NCBI GenBank assembly: GCA_016946835.1 | Contig: JACVTC010000111.1 | Location: 115,001-155,000 of the forward strand | Direction of reading: 5' to 3' | Length of the DNA stretch: 40,000 bases | Origin: Neocallimastix lanati (nom. inval.) | Taxonomy: Eukaryota; Neocallimastigomycota; Neocallimastigomycetes; Neocallimastigales; Neocallimastigaceae | Shown here: positions 26,121-38,859 of the stretch, piece by piece | Layout: each line of letters opens with the position of its first letter | Numbering within the stretch: the stretch's first letter is position 1 | Made by a program: the position numbers and the translations under genes | The notes under the pieces: generated by a model | Told to the model about the DNA's origin: nothing | Databases searched by the model: none | Seen by the model: the letters and a program-made list of their open reading frames with translations, nothing else

Positions 26121-26457
26121 AAAAAATAAATAAATAAAAAAAGTTTTGAGTGACAACAACTTTTTAAATGAATTTCATTCGTCGAAAATTAGTTTCTTTT
26201 TTTAAAAAAAAAAATAATTCTAATTATTAAATTTTAATAAATATAATCTTTTTCATTAATAAAATTTTGAAATTTTATTTTATATATATATATTATTTAT
26301 CAATTTTATTATTTTTTAATATTTATATCTATTTATTGTTCAAAAAAAAATACTTATTGAATAGTTATATAATAAAAACTGTTAAAGATAATAAACATAA
26401 AAAGAAAAATTATTTAAAACATTTTTATTAAAAAATAATAATTCAATATTAGCATAA

Positions 26458-29400
26458 ATGAATCCCCCAATACCGAATATATACAAAAATGATGATATTG
26501 ACATAGATAACTATACCCAAGTAATTCAAGACAATGAAATTGATAAAGAAAATGAAGGGAAAACATTTGAAGAAGTTTTATCACTTTTATATTCAGTTCA
26601 CGTAAAATATGTAAATGGTAAGATTATTAAATAAAAGAAATTTATAAAGTAATATTATTAAATAAAAAATATAAATATATTTATAATTGTTAGCTTTTAA
26701 TAAATAGTGATATTATTAATAATTTGTAAATAAAACAATAAAAAAAAATAATAATAAAAATACAAAAATAAAAAAAAATTGAAGTGAAATAAAAGATAAT
26801 ACTAAAATTTATAAATATTGATATAATATTGTACAGAATTAAAGAAAAAATATGATCATAAATTAAGTTATCAGAAACATCTCTCAGAATATAATATTCA
26901 ACAACTCGAATTAGATAATAAAAAATTAAAATTAAAAATTGACCAATTGGAAAAACAAATTCAATATAATGTAGAAGAACCCATGAAACAGTAAATATTT
27001 TTATTATAAAAATTTTTATAAAATATTAAACATATATAATACCATAATATTAATTTTAATAATAACCTTCATTTATATATATTAAGTAACAATGAAATGA
27101 AAATTGTTTTCGAAAAAGAATTAAAACACTGGCAGCAACAATATAATATTCTTAAAAGGCATTTCAAAAATTATCAAGTTAAAGCAAAAGAAAGAATAGA
27201 GCAGTGGAAAAGATATTCAGAATATATTAAATTTGAAAATCAGAAATTACAAAATGAAATCATAGCAAAATTACCCAACATAAGTAGAAATAATATTGAT
27301 TCTTCTTTGTTAATGGAAATGTCATCTGGTAAAGATAATATACAATTTAATTCTATATATATCATTAAATAATCATTAACAGTATTAATTGTATCATAAC
27401 ATAATAAATAAATAAATTTATCATTTATATTTATATATATTATTAAAAAAAATTATTATAATAATAATAATAATTAAAATAATAATAATATCAATATTAG
27501 AGAAAGAAAAAAAAATTAAACCAGAACCTCAATATGAAACCACTAATAATTACCAACCTTATAAAAAGAGAAAATATTCAGATAGGTATGAAATAACAAA
27601 AAAAAAAAAATGAAATAAGCTATATAGTATTTAATTTATATATAATATTAATACTAATATTAATAATATTATGATTATTGCTATTATGATAAAAAATTAA
27701 TTATATTGCATTATTTTCATTTTTATATTTATATAAATAATATATTTATTATAATCATAGTAACAATGATCAAGATATAGCATCATCATCTCCTGTTATT
27801 AAAACACCTAGTACAAAAATTCTTGAAGGCTTACATATTCAAAATCTTATTAATAGTAATAAAAAGATTGAAATTAAAAACGAAGAAAGTAATAATTACA
27901 ACAAAAACAATGATAACAATTATGGTAATGCTAATAATTTTGTCACCGATGTAAATATGACAGATTTTGATGTTCATGATGAATTTATAACACCTAAGAA
28001 AAAAATTTCTTACAATAGAAATCCAAATTATTTTAAACAAGACAATATCTTTAATAATGAAATTCATTTATCTTCTTGTACAACAGTCTTTGATGAAGGT
28101 GATAATAATATTAGAATTTTATCCTCCCCAACACCTTCACAGGAAAATCAAATTAAATCATTCTTAGTTATATCCGATAATCCTACATCTACATCCACTA
28201 GAAGAAAATCAACTAGAGATTCTATATCACGACAAATGAGTAATATGTCTCTTAAAGAAAATTTAGATATAAATCAAGATGAATTCGTCAAAGAAACTGA
28301 TAATAACTATAAAGATTCAATAAATTCAAATACTAAACCTGATGAGATGAACTGTGATGATACTCATCCTCCCAACACTAAAAGTAATAATAACGATAGT
28401 ACTAAAGAAACGAATCAACGACCTCTTCAGAGACAAAATTCAATGGTTTTAAGTAAAGAACAATTAATAGAAATGACAGAATCTAAGCAAAAGGAAAAAA
28501 TTCATTTAATCAGTAAAAGTAAGGATGAAAAGAATAAAATTAAAAATGAAGATATGGATACTATTGATAAAGATTTAAAGAATATTATTGTTCAAGGTAT
28601 TGATTCTAATCAAACTGAAGATACTGATATTGTTAACGAAAGTATCTTAATTCATGAAAATAATGCTAACTCTTTAGAATCTTCACCATCCAAAGCATCC
28701 TCTAAGAATCAAAAGAGTGAAAATAAGAAAAAGAAGAAGAAGAAGAAGAAGAATATTCTTTTATCTCCTAGCGATAAAATATTGAAGGAACTTTGTGAAT
28801 CCAGTGATATGGAATTAAATGATTCCGATATAGCATTAACTGATGATGATGATGATGATGATGACAATACAGAAGAAGAGGAAGATTCAGAATATTCAAA
28901 TGATGGGAATAAACTCAATCATGAAATTGAAAAAGGTCAAGATTCTAATAAATTAAAAGAGCCATCAACAAGTACTGAAGATTTGAATTTAAGTCAAAGA
29001 TCTGAAGAAATTATTAAAAATATTAATACCCTTAATATTGGTCAATCTTTACTTCATTCAGCAATTCCTTTATCAGATTATGAAAAGATAATGATCGATC
29101 AAAAATCTACATCAAAAAAAACTAAAAAAACAACAAAAAATAGTTATAAAACAGCCACTGATCCTGATAAAAAAATGAATACTACTACTACCACTATAAT
29201 AAAGAGTAATAATAGTAATAATGATAATGATAATAATAATAGTAGTAGTAGTAGTAGTAGTAATAGTAATAGTAGTAGTAGTAATGATAATAAATTAAAA
29301 TCGAAAAAAAGGCGTCGTGAATCCATTATTCCAGAAACTCCTTCAGCTATCCGATCCAATTCGGAAGATGAAGCTTCTTTTTTTAATGAAGATTCCAAAA

Positions 29401-29609
29401 TGGAAGAAGAGAATAAAGTATATATCTGGAAAACTAATTATCAATCCCATGAAGATGATGAAGAAAGAAAAATAAATAATCAAAAGAATGAAAGTACCTT
29501 ACTTATTGATGATGATATCACTATTGATGAAATAACCAATAGCAACTATACTAATGAAAGGATTAATACTAAGAATATTACTAATAATACCACTAATAAT
29601 AATAATAAT

Positions 29610-29649
<40 letters not shown>

Positions 29650-29748
29650 GTAATAGTAATAGTAATATTAGTAATAATAATATTACTCAAATTATTTCAC
29701 TTATTAATAATAATAGTACTAATAATTTTGATGATAATAGTAATAAAA

Positions 29749-29793
<45 letters not shown>

Positions 29794-30161
29794 GAAATAG
29801 TTCTACCATAAATAATTTCATAAATAATGATGAAAAAAATAAAATAAGTAACAATATTACAAAAGAAACAGATCGACAAGATGACCCTTTCCTTATTCAA
29901 TCAACCCCCGAGGATAATTCCCAAGAAGAAAATTATTTAGGTATTTCAGAAATAATTCAAGCAAATAGTAGTCATCATTTTAACAATAATAATAGTAGTA
30001 GTAGTAATATAAAATTGAAAAAGACAAAACAACAAACTCTCTTAAATTTCACCAATATAAAAAATGAAAATAATTCATCCATCTTTAACAGGTATAAATT
30101 ACATAACATAATTCACTTAAAGCAAAAACAAGAATAATAATAATAATTGTCAATGAAAGTA

Positions 30162-30210
<49 letters not shown>

Positions 30211-30407
30211 TATTAATATTTAATAATACTATTATTCTATTCAATATTACTGATTTTATATTTTTTATATAATTATTTTATATAATTTAAAATTGATTAT
30301 AATTTATTTGTAACCTTGTAAATTCATTTTTTATTATTAAAAAAAAAAAAATGGTAAATTTTATTTATTTTTTTTTTTTTTATTTTTTTTAATTATTATT
30401 ATTTTTG

Positions 30408-30446
<39 letters not shown>

Positions 30447-30654
30447 TTAGAATATAAATAATTAGAATAATTTTTTTTATTATCATTTTTAATTATTATT
30501 ACTATTATTATTATTATTACTAATTACTAAATAAAATATTTTAAATGAACTTTTATATGTATAAATATATACATAGTGAAATAGTAAACCCGAGACTACT
30601 GACACTCCAAAAAAGCCTAAAACTAAGAAGAAAAAAGTTAGAAGTTTTTTATAA
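26458..30654 (+). CDS. Unrecognised coiled-coil, Asn/Ser/Lys-rich, probably nuclear protein
   Basis: Exons: 26458-26617, 26837-26990, 27087-27328, 27501-27585, 27761-30091, 30585-30654, for about 1013 residues. Phases agree at all five introns. The last intron is inferred: ending instead by read-through gives a stop at 30135-30137, but the spliced tail KKPKTKKKKVRSFL looks like a genuine basic C-terminus. Residues about 53-185 are charged and heptad-like, a likely coiled coil, including HWQQQYNILKRHF and ERIEQWKRYSEYI. The rest is disordered: a Lys run (about 534-546), an Asp run (about 575-583), Ser and Asn runs, many S/T-P sites, and QQTLLNFT at about 971-978, which resembles a PCNA-binding PIP box lacking the second aromatic residue. 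I do not recognise the family. The N-terminal coiled coil vaguely recalls fungal CtIP/Sae2, but the conserved C-terminal Sae2 domain is absent, so no such function is claimed. Basic runs suggest nuclear localisation (inference). Confidence 0.75.
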
Positions 30655-30664
30655 TGAAATGATA

Positions 30665-30692
30665 GGTTAAAATATATCCATAGACTTTAACC
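30665..30692 (+). other. Inverted repeat just after the stop codon
   Basis: The 7-bp arms GGTTAAA and TTTAACC flank 14 nt, starting 10 bp after the stop codon of the coiled-coil gene. It may form a 3'-UTR hairpin; the role is unknown. Confidence 0.3.
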
Positions 30693-30799
30693 ACTTCATG
30701 ATACGACCTATTCTTATTGTAATTATGTAAGTCAACCTAATTCTATTAAATTAATTTAATAATAATAATGATGATGATAATAATGATAATGATAATAAT

Positions 30800-30858
30800 A
30801 AATAAAATAAAAATAAAAATAAAAAATAAAAAAGTACTAATAAGAATAAAGCGTTAAA

Positions 30859-30899
<41 letters not shown>

Positions 30900-31138
30900 T
30901 AACAATAACAATAATAAAGAAATAATAATTTTAAATCAATAGTGAAAATTAATATATTCTAATTATATATATATAAATTTATTTATTTATTTATTTATTT
31001 ATTACTATCTAATAGTATATGTCATATCATTATGAGCATATTCTTTTATTTTTCGTTCATTTTTAATATAAAAATAATAATAAATAAATAAATAAAAATA
31101 AAAATAAAAATAAAAAAAAAGTACTAATTAAAATAAGG

Positions 31139-31194
<56 letters not shown>

Positions 31195-31320
31195 TTAAAG
31201 AAATAATAATTTTAAATCAATAATGAAAATTAATATATTTTAATTATATATATATTACTATCTAATAGTTTATATATATTATATCATTATGAACATATTC
31301 TTTCAATTTTCGTTCATTAG
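30800..31320. repeat. Imperfect tandem duplication, period about 287 bp
   Basis: Two copies (about 30800-31075 and 31082-31320) share, in order, AAATAAAAATAAA runs, GTACTAAT, an AAT microsatellite, AAAGAAATAATAATTTTAAA, ACTATCTAATAGT and TTTTCGTTCATT. They differ by point changes and microsatellite length; copy A also has an extra TTTA run. Confidence 0.75.
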
Positions 31321-31362
31321 TTTCTTTGAATTGTAAATAAATTTCTAAATCAAAAAAAAAAA

Positions 31363-31461
31363 ATGTTTAATATCTTTAAAGAAATTTATTACAATCATAT
31401 ACCCAAAGAACAACACAACACCAATTCTAATCTAATGATTTATCATCTATATTTCCATTAG
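31363..31461 (+). other. Small ORF of 32 codons, coding status doubtful
   Basis: It starts ATG after a poly-A run and ends TAG. This patch has visibly more C than its surroundings (ACCCAAAGAACAACACAACACC). There is no homology I recognise and no obvious neighbouring exon. It may be a micropeptide, a decayed exon or chance. Confidence 0.15.
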
Positions 31462-31811
31462 AGAAAAGAAATTAATCAAAAATATTTAACAAAAAAAAAA
31501 AAAAAAAAAAACAAGCATTAAGTTATAAAATATTTATATATATATATATATATTAAAATAATAATTTATAAAAGTTTTTAATAAGTTTCAAATTTATTAT
31601 TATTATTGATGAATAAATTACTCACAATGACAATTTTTAAATATATATTTCAATAATTATAGTTGTTTTTTAATTTTTTTTTTACCATTAATATTATATA
31701 TACCCTAAGGTTTACATAATTTTATATATATTAAAATAGACTTTTCATAATTTTATATAAATATAACTTTCATTTTTTTTTTTTATATATTATTTGTATA
31801 TATATATATAC

Positions 31812-32053
31812 TTTTTTTTTTCTTTCAAAGAAAAAAGAGTAATACGTACTATCTATTTTAATGTTAATATTAACATAAATAAATGAAATTTTATTTGTAG
31901 TAAAAATTCATAAAAATAAAATAAAAATAATTTTTTTTTTTTTTCTTTCAAAGAAAAAAGAGTAATACGTACTATCTATTTTAATGTTAATATTAACATA
32001 AATAAATGAAATTTTATTAGTAGTAAAAATTCATAAAAATAAAATAAAAATAA
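31812..32053. repeat. Near-perfect tandem duplication, period 123 bp, with palindromes
   Basis: Two units (31812-31930, 31931-32053) differ by one clear substitution over about 110 aligned bases, plus T-run length. Each carries the perfect 16-bp palindrome ATGTTAATATTAACAT (31861-31876 and 31984-31999) and a TTTCTTT-C-AAAGAAA hairpin. Confidence 0.9.
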
Positions 32054-32147
32054 AATAAAAATAAAATATTATTGCTAAAATAATATAGTCTTATTATTTA
32101 TTTGTCATCCTTTTTCATTACTATTTTTTTTTTTTAAATTTTATATA

Positions 32148-32148
32148 T

Positions 32149-32210
<62 letters not shown>
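32148..32210. repeat. TTTA array
   Basis: About 15 copies of TTTA lie in the intergenic region, followed by a related but imperfect stretch. Confidence 0.9.
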
Positions 32211-32211
<1 letters not shown>

Positions 32212-34120
32212 CTAATTTATTTATTAATATTTTATTATTATTATAAATACGATCTAATTATTATTATAATTATTATTATTATTTTTATTATTAAAATTTT
32301 AATTATGATTATTATTATACAATCCTTTTATAATATTGTATATTAAAGCAATTATAAAATATTTTCTTATTTTTATTTATAAATAAAGTATAATTATTTA
32401 TATATTTTACAAGTAAATATTATTATTTTATCATCATTTCTTTGTTTTATATTAATATCATTAATATTATGATAGTTATAATCAAATCTTTCCAATTATC
32501 ATAACAAAAAAGATTGGTTAAAAAACTTACATAAATAAAGTATATTGTTTAAAAAAAAAAAAAAAAAAAAAAAAGTCAAACAATCTAATAGATAATTTTT
32601 AATAAATTTCAATATATTTTATAAATAGTTTTTTTTTTAAATTTAATTAATAAGTTATAATCTCATTTTATTTTATTTTAATAAGAAATCCAAACGTATT
32701 ATTATAATTTAGATTAAAAATCTTTAATATTATTTTTTTTTTTTTTTTTTTACTTTTTAATATAATTTTCATTTCACAAGATTAATAGAATTATTGTATT
32801 ATTGTTAAGCTATTATTAAATGATTTTTTTTTTTTTTTTTTTTTTTATTTTTTGATTGAAAAATTAATTCAATTATATTTTTATTTAACTCATTTATGTT
32901 TATATTCATATACAAATTTATTTATTTATCTGTTATCCTCACTAAAAATATATAAAAATGTAAAAATGATATCATTAAAAAAAGTGATATAAAAAAGAAT
33001 TAAACAAAATACGAAATATATTATTTATAAATATTTAATATATAATTAATTATTAATAAATTAGGATGCCAAACACCTTGTGATATATAATACTAATTGT
33101 TTTTATTATTAAAAAATTATATTAAAAAATTATTCTTTTATTTAATAATAAGAATTTATAAATGTTAATAATAAATTCCACGAAATATAAAAATAACGTT
33201 ACTTTTGTATATGAAAATGGCGTATATATAATTAAAAAATTAATTATAATAATAATAATAATCCCATAAATAAAGTTTTTAAATTTGTCATTATAATAGT
33301 ATATCATTATTCAAATTATTTTTTTATTATTTTTAATTTAATAATTTTCCTCATCATCTACTTTTAATTTTAAAATGTATTAAATATAATTTATTCCACA
33401 AAGTAATAATATTATATTAAATAATTCATGATCATATTAGAAGAAGAAAAACTAAAAACCATTTTATCAACTAAAAAAGGCACTTTTTTTTTCAAAGTTT
33501 GTATTTTTTACATATTATATATTATATTTAAATTAAAAAGTGTAGAAATTTATATATAATTAAAACTCCATTCTAATAATTAAACCATTATGAATTATTA
33601 AAATTATTAATTAAAAGTTAATAATTAAGCAAAAATAATAAAACTTAATAATTAATTATTAAAAATTAATTATTAAAAATTCATATAATAAATATTGTTG
33701 AATATTTACAATAATTTAACAATCAAAACACAATTAAATAGTTAATAAATAATGGCAAATGATAGCTACCTTAACTATATTAAAATAACAATAGCTAATA
33801 ATCCATGACAATCACAATAATAAATAATAAAATAAAATAAATAAATAAATAAATACATATAAAATAAATCTAATAATTAATATTGAATATCTCTTACTAG
33901 TAATAATAATAATAAAAATATAATTTGTATTCTCAGTTTTTGAGTATTATTAAATAATTAATGATATTCGATTTGTTTTTATAAATATATACTTAATTTT
34001 CTTTTTATTATTAATAATATTTTGGAATTTATTTAGTATTTTATTTATTTTATTCTCATAAATATTATTATTTATTTATGTATTCACTTACTTTTTAATT
34101 AGCTGATTTTTAAAATAAAG

Positions 34121-34168
<48 letters not shown>
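34121..34168. repeat. Poly-A tract of about 48
   Basis: This is the longest uninterrupted A run I found. It ends CGGTAGTACAATTAC. There is no retroposed gene body attached on its 5' side that I can recognise. Confidence 0.9.
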
Positions 34169-34169
<1 letters not shown>

Positions 34170-34364
34170 GGTAGTACAATTACTTTATTTTTAATGAATA
34201 TTAAAACATAATAAATTCTTGTTTTGATATACTAAATTAATTATTAAAATTAATTAATTCAATATATTTTATATAATAATTCGAAAAACAAAAAGAAAAT
34301 GAACGTCACACCTTTCATCAATTATTTAATAAATAAAGTTTGAAGTTTTTTATTTTTATTTCAT

Positions 34365-34440
34365 AATTTTAATTAATTTTAATTAATTTTAATTTTAATT
34401 TAATTTTAATTTAATTTTATCTAATTTTAATTGTTTTTAA
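34365..34440. repeat. AATTTTAATT-type degenerate repeat
   Basis: Repeats of AATTTTAATT and TTTAATTTAA with variable spacing. The unit itself is nearly palindromic. Confidence 0.7.
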
Positions 34441-34475
34441 TTTTAAAAAAAAAAAAGCAAATTTGTATAGGTTAT

Positions 34476-34493
34476 AATATATTGCAATATATT
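34476..34493. other. Perfect 18-bp palindrome
   Basis: AATATATTGCAATATATT equals its own reverse complement. It is notable only because GC sits at its centre in an otherwise A/T stretch. Confidence 0.6.
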
Positions 34494-34667
34494 TATTTAG
34501 TTTATTAATATATATTTAATCAAGTTTAAAGATAATATATGATTTTTAAATTTTTAATTTAATTTATTAATTATCTAAATCAATTAAAAATAAATTCAAA
34601 TTTTAAATTTTAAATAATCCTTTTGGATGCTTCATAAAAAGAATTATAGAATAAAAAAAAAATAACA

Positions 34668-34805
34668 ATGATAATAAGTCGATAGGCTGAATAATACAAG
34701 AAAAACCAAGAGAAAATAGAAAAGAAAAATAATTGATAAAAAATGATAATAAGTTGATAAGCCGAATAAAAGAAGAAAAACTAAGAGAAAATAGAAAAGA
34801 AAAAT
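34668..34805. repeat. Imperfect tandem duplication, period 75 bp
   Basis: Two copies begin ATGATAATAAGT at 34668 and 34743 and share GATA-GC-GAATAA and AGAGAAAATAGAAAAGAAAA. They are purine-rich and differ at several positions. Confidence 0.8.
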
Positions 34806-35074
34806 TTTTTCATAATTTAATACATATTATTCAAATATTTGAATAAAAATATATATATATTAAATAAATGAAAGTATATATATATAAAGTTTGTCTTTAT
34901 AATATTAATAACAATTATTATTAGCAGTAATTTATTAGTTATTAATATAACATTTTATAATTATATAAGAATTTGATTTTTGTATTTTTCCGTTCACTTT
35001 CAGTTTAATTATTTCAATAATAATTAAATTGAAAATAAACAGGAAAATATAACGGTATGTTATATAAGGCTATG

Positions 35075-35320
35075 ATGTTGAAAAAATGATATTTTAATAT
35101 TTTTTAATTTCATTTAATAATAAAAATTTTTATAATATTTAATATTAATACTTTCTAAATTTCATTTAATAATAATTTTTTTTATAATAAAACCATATTG
35201 TTAAAAAAGAAAATGATATTTTAATTTCATTTAAAGATAATATTTTTATAATATTTAATATTTTTTTAATTTCATTTAATAATATCTTTATAATATTTAA
35301 TATTTTTTAATTTTTCATTT
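35075..35320. repeat. Degenerate ATAATATTTAATATT/TTTCATTTAATAAT repeats
   Basis: About four or five diverged segments repeat the order TTTAATTTCATTTAATAAT then TTTTTATAATATTTAATATT. Spacing varies between copies. Confidence 0.65.
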
Positions 35321-35762
35321 CTTTTTATAATTCCTTTCTAATTTCTTTTTAATTAATTAATAATTACTTTTCTTCTAATTAAAAATAAAATCTATCTAAA
35401 AATATTATTTAATAATTATTTTTCTTTTTTATGTTTTCTTTTTTTTTTATTAAATTATTAATTATTGTTAATTATATTAAAAATAACCATTTAATAAATC
35501 GAAAAGAATAATTTCATTTATGGAGGAGTTATTTTAAAAAAAAAAAAAAATAACATATATTTATATATTCATTCATTTTATTACTTTTAAATTATATTAC
35601 TTAATATTTTAATTATTTTCTTATTATTATTAATTATTTTCTTTTTATTAATTATTAATTATTATTAATTATTAAATTTTATTATTAAATATTATTATTA
35701 TTATTAATTTTTATTATTATTAAAAATTATTATTAATTATTATTAAATAGTATTATTATTGG

Positions 35763-35919
35763 ATTATTGGTAGTTTAGCATATAAATTATATATATATAT
35801 ATATATTTATTTTATATTAATTATTAGTGTACTTATTTTATATTATTAAAAGATAAGCAATTAACGAAGTACACTAATAAAAATAAAATATAAAATATAA
35901 AATTGAAATAACCAATAAT
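35763..35919. repeat. Foldback (inverted repeat) of about 157 bp
   Basis: Inner arms TTATTAGTGTACTT (35821-35834) and AAGTACACTAATAA (35867-35880) are a perfect 14-bp match with a 32-nt spacer. Outer ends ATTATTGGT (35763-35771) and ACCAATAAT (35911-35919) also match, with AT-rich imperfect pairing between. It could be a MITE-like element or a hairpin RNA locus; there is no evidence of expression. Confidence 0.55.
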
Positions 35920-35929
35920 AAATACAACT

Positions 35930-36260
35930 AGAAAATAAAAAAATAATAATAAATATAAAAATGTAATAACAAATAAAAAATTAGAATAACGTATAGAATA
36001 ACAAATAAAATAGCAAATAAAATATAAAAAAAAATAGAATTACAATAAAATATCAAATATAAAATATAAAATTAAAATATAAAAAAATAAATTTATAATA
36101 TAAAAATACAAAAACAAAAAAAAAAAAAATTAAATAAAATTATAATATAAAAATACAAGAACAAATAAAAAATTATGATATCAAATAAATAATAATACAA
36201 TAAAAAATTAAAATAGCAAATATAAAAATTTAATAGAATAAAATAAAAAAAAAATAAAAA
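35930..36260. repeat. A-biased degenerate repeat tract
   Basis: Variants of AATAACAAATAAAATATAAAAA recur with strong A over T on the + strand, unlike the A/T-balanced neighbourhood. There is no coding potential. Confidence 0.6.
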
Positions 36261-37063
36261 TGGTACAAAATGAATAATTTTTTTTTTTTTTTTTTTTTTT
36301 TATTTATTTATTTTATTTCAATTCATTCAACAAATAATCAAAATTAAAAAATAAAATAAATAATAATAATCAAAATAAAAAATATATAAAAAAAGTCTAA
36401 TTAATAATGAAATAAATTTTATTATTTATAAAAAAATTTTTATATATATTTTATTATTATTTTAAATTCATATAAATAATAAAAAATTTTTCCTTTTTTT
36501 TTAAAGTTTTTTTTTTTTTTTTTTTTTTATTCTTTTTTAGAACTTTTTTTGAAATTGTAATAAATAAAAAAAAAAAAAAAAAGAGAGTGAGAGCTATTAT
36601 TATAATATATAATAATAGTATTAAATACTATATATTTAAATAAAAATAAGGAAATAAAAGAGAAATATAAAAATAGAGTAAAAAAATAGAAAAAAGAATT
36701 GTAGATTAGAATAATAAACATACTAATACAAACAGTGTAAAAATAATAAATAGTAGCATATAAATAAAAATAAAAAAACCAAAAAATATAAATTCTTTAT
36801 AAAGAATATACAAATTTGTAATATATATAACAAGAAATAATTTAATATTATGTAAAAAGTAATTCATAATTCAAAATATAATTCAGTACTTAATATAACT
36901 ATCAAAACAATAAAATATTCTATATAAAATATAAATAATAAAAATTCACAATTTCAAAAAATAAATTAATTTTTTTTTGAATAATCAAATTTACAGAGCT
37001 ATAATAAAATAAATAAATTATTTATATCATTGAATATAAATATATATATATTATAAAAAAAAA

Positions 37064-37788
37064 ATGGAAACTGTAAGAACTAATTCATTATGTTTACCCT
37101 TCTCAAGACTCTCAGTTATTGATACCTTGGGAAAAGGTACATTTGGTAGCGTACAATTAGTAAAAGAAAAAACAAAAGGAGGTGTAGCTGCTTTAAAAAC
37201 AATTCCAAAAGAATCTATTAGTAAGTACATGATTGAAATCCAGAAACAAAATGAAAATGGAAATTCCAATGGAGAAGGTAAAACATTAGATAGTCAAGCT
37301 TTAAAAGAAATTACAGCAATGAAAAGAGTATGTACTGGAAAATGTTCTGGTATTCCTCGTTATGTTGGTGATAGAGAAGATAAAGATAATTATTATATTG
37401 TAAGTTTACAAATTAAATTATAAATAATAAAAATATATATATATATTATTGATATATAATATTATAAAATATAAAATCAAATTTTATATGAGGAAATTTT
37501 AACCAATTATAAATTAATAATAATAAAAATTCATTGAATAGCTAATGGACAGTGTTAAAGGAAGTAAGTATTAAAAAATTTAGAAATAATTAATAATTAA
37601 AAGAAAAAAAAAAAAATAAAAAATAATAAATAATAATTAATAATAATTATAACAATTAAAAAAAAAGAATGAAATAAAAAAAAAAATATATATATATATA
37701 TATGAATAAAAAATAATAAAGTTTATATAATTTACTTAATGTATTTTTTTATACATGCTTATTAAATTTTTTATATATCACCTCTCTT

Positions 37789-37820
<32 letters not shown>

Positions 37821-38774
37821 GTATATTCATAGAATCCTTAAAAACCATAGTAAACGAAATTGGACCATTTACAGATATTAATACAATTCGATCTGTTTTA
37901 GCTCAAATTTTATCCACAATTTCATTTATTCACAGTCATAACGTATTACATCGTGACTTAAGTGATAATAATATTTTAATTCAACCCAACGGTACAGTTA
38001 AAATTATTGTAAATATCCTAAAAAAAAAAAAACTCAAATTTATTATAAAGTTTTATATACATATAATTAAACTATAAAATATGAAAGAATTTTTTATAAA
38101 GTATAAAATTATTTAATAAAAAAAAAGTATTCTTTCTAGTGATAAGATAATAATGCTTGTATATATATTAACCAATTATTTTATTAATTTTATTTACTAA
38201 AAAAATTAATTAAACAAAAATATTTTTAGGATTTCGGTTGTGCTACAGTTTTTGATCCAAATGAAATTCCTGAATGTTCTTCATTTATGGAATATCCAGA
38301 GGTTGATCCTGATGATATAAATAAAAATAATATTATTGGAACATTAGATTTCATTGCTCCAGAAGTCTTAGTGGATGGTTGTTTCTCTGAAAAATCAGAT
38401 ATATGGTCTTTCGGTGTTCTTCTCTTTTTCATGGTCACCGGTCATTATCCTTATTCGGATGACGAAATTGATGATGTCTACGAGACTATGTACAATATTT
38501 TAGAAAATACTGTAATTTATTATGAGACAGATGAAATTTATGAACCTCTTTATGATTTATTCTGTTTATGTTGTAATCCAGATGTATATAGTAGAGCCAC
38601 CATTGAAGGTATACCTATATATTAGTAATAATTAAATTAAATGATGATTAAATTTTATTTAAAAATTTAATAGATATGCCTATAATTATCATAAATAGTT
38701 TTATTTAATTTATATATATTTATTTATTAAATTATTTTTTTTTTTTTTTTTTTTTTGATATTATTTTATTATTA

Positions 38775-38859
<85 letters not shown>

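Larger units (their letters stand above)
30655..37063. other. 6.4-kb gene-poor, repeat-dense region
   Basis: I found no chain of exons with coding bias in this interval. It holds the tandem duplications, palindromes, foldback and homopolymers listed separately. A 186-bp open frame at 33122-33307 (-) is Ile/Tyr/Phe-rich and looks like chance. Confidence 0.5.

Noticed and set aside
28709-29900. Several - strand and alternate-frame ORFs rich in Ser, Leu, Phe or Ile
   Set aside because: They are shadows of Lys, Asp, Ser and Asn codon runs in the coiled-coil gene.
26458-30654. Assignment of the coiled-coil protein to CtIP/Sae2
   Set aside because: Only a vague N-terminal resemblance is seen; the conserved C-terminal domain of that family is absent.
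33122-33307. 61-codon - strand ORF
   Set aside because: It is Ile/Tyr/Phe-rich with AT-driven composition, no motif and no adjacent exon; it is most likely chance.
36527-36721. 64-codon - strand ORF
   Set aside because: It is Phe/Tyr/Ser low complexity derived from A/T runs upstream of the kinase gene.
30655-37063. tRNA or other structured RNA genes
   Set aside because: No A/B-box pattern, cloverleaf or GC-rich island, which stands out in genomes this AT-rich, was visible by eye; a covariance-model scan would be decisive.
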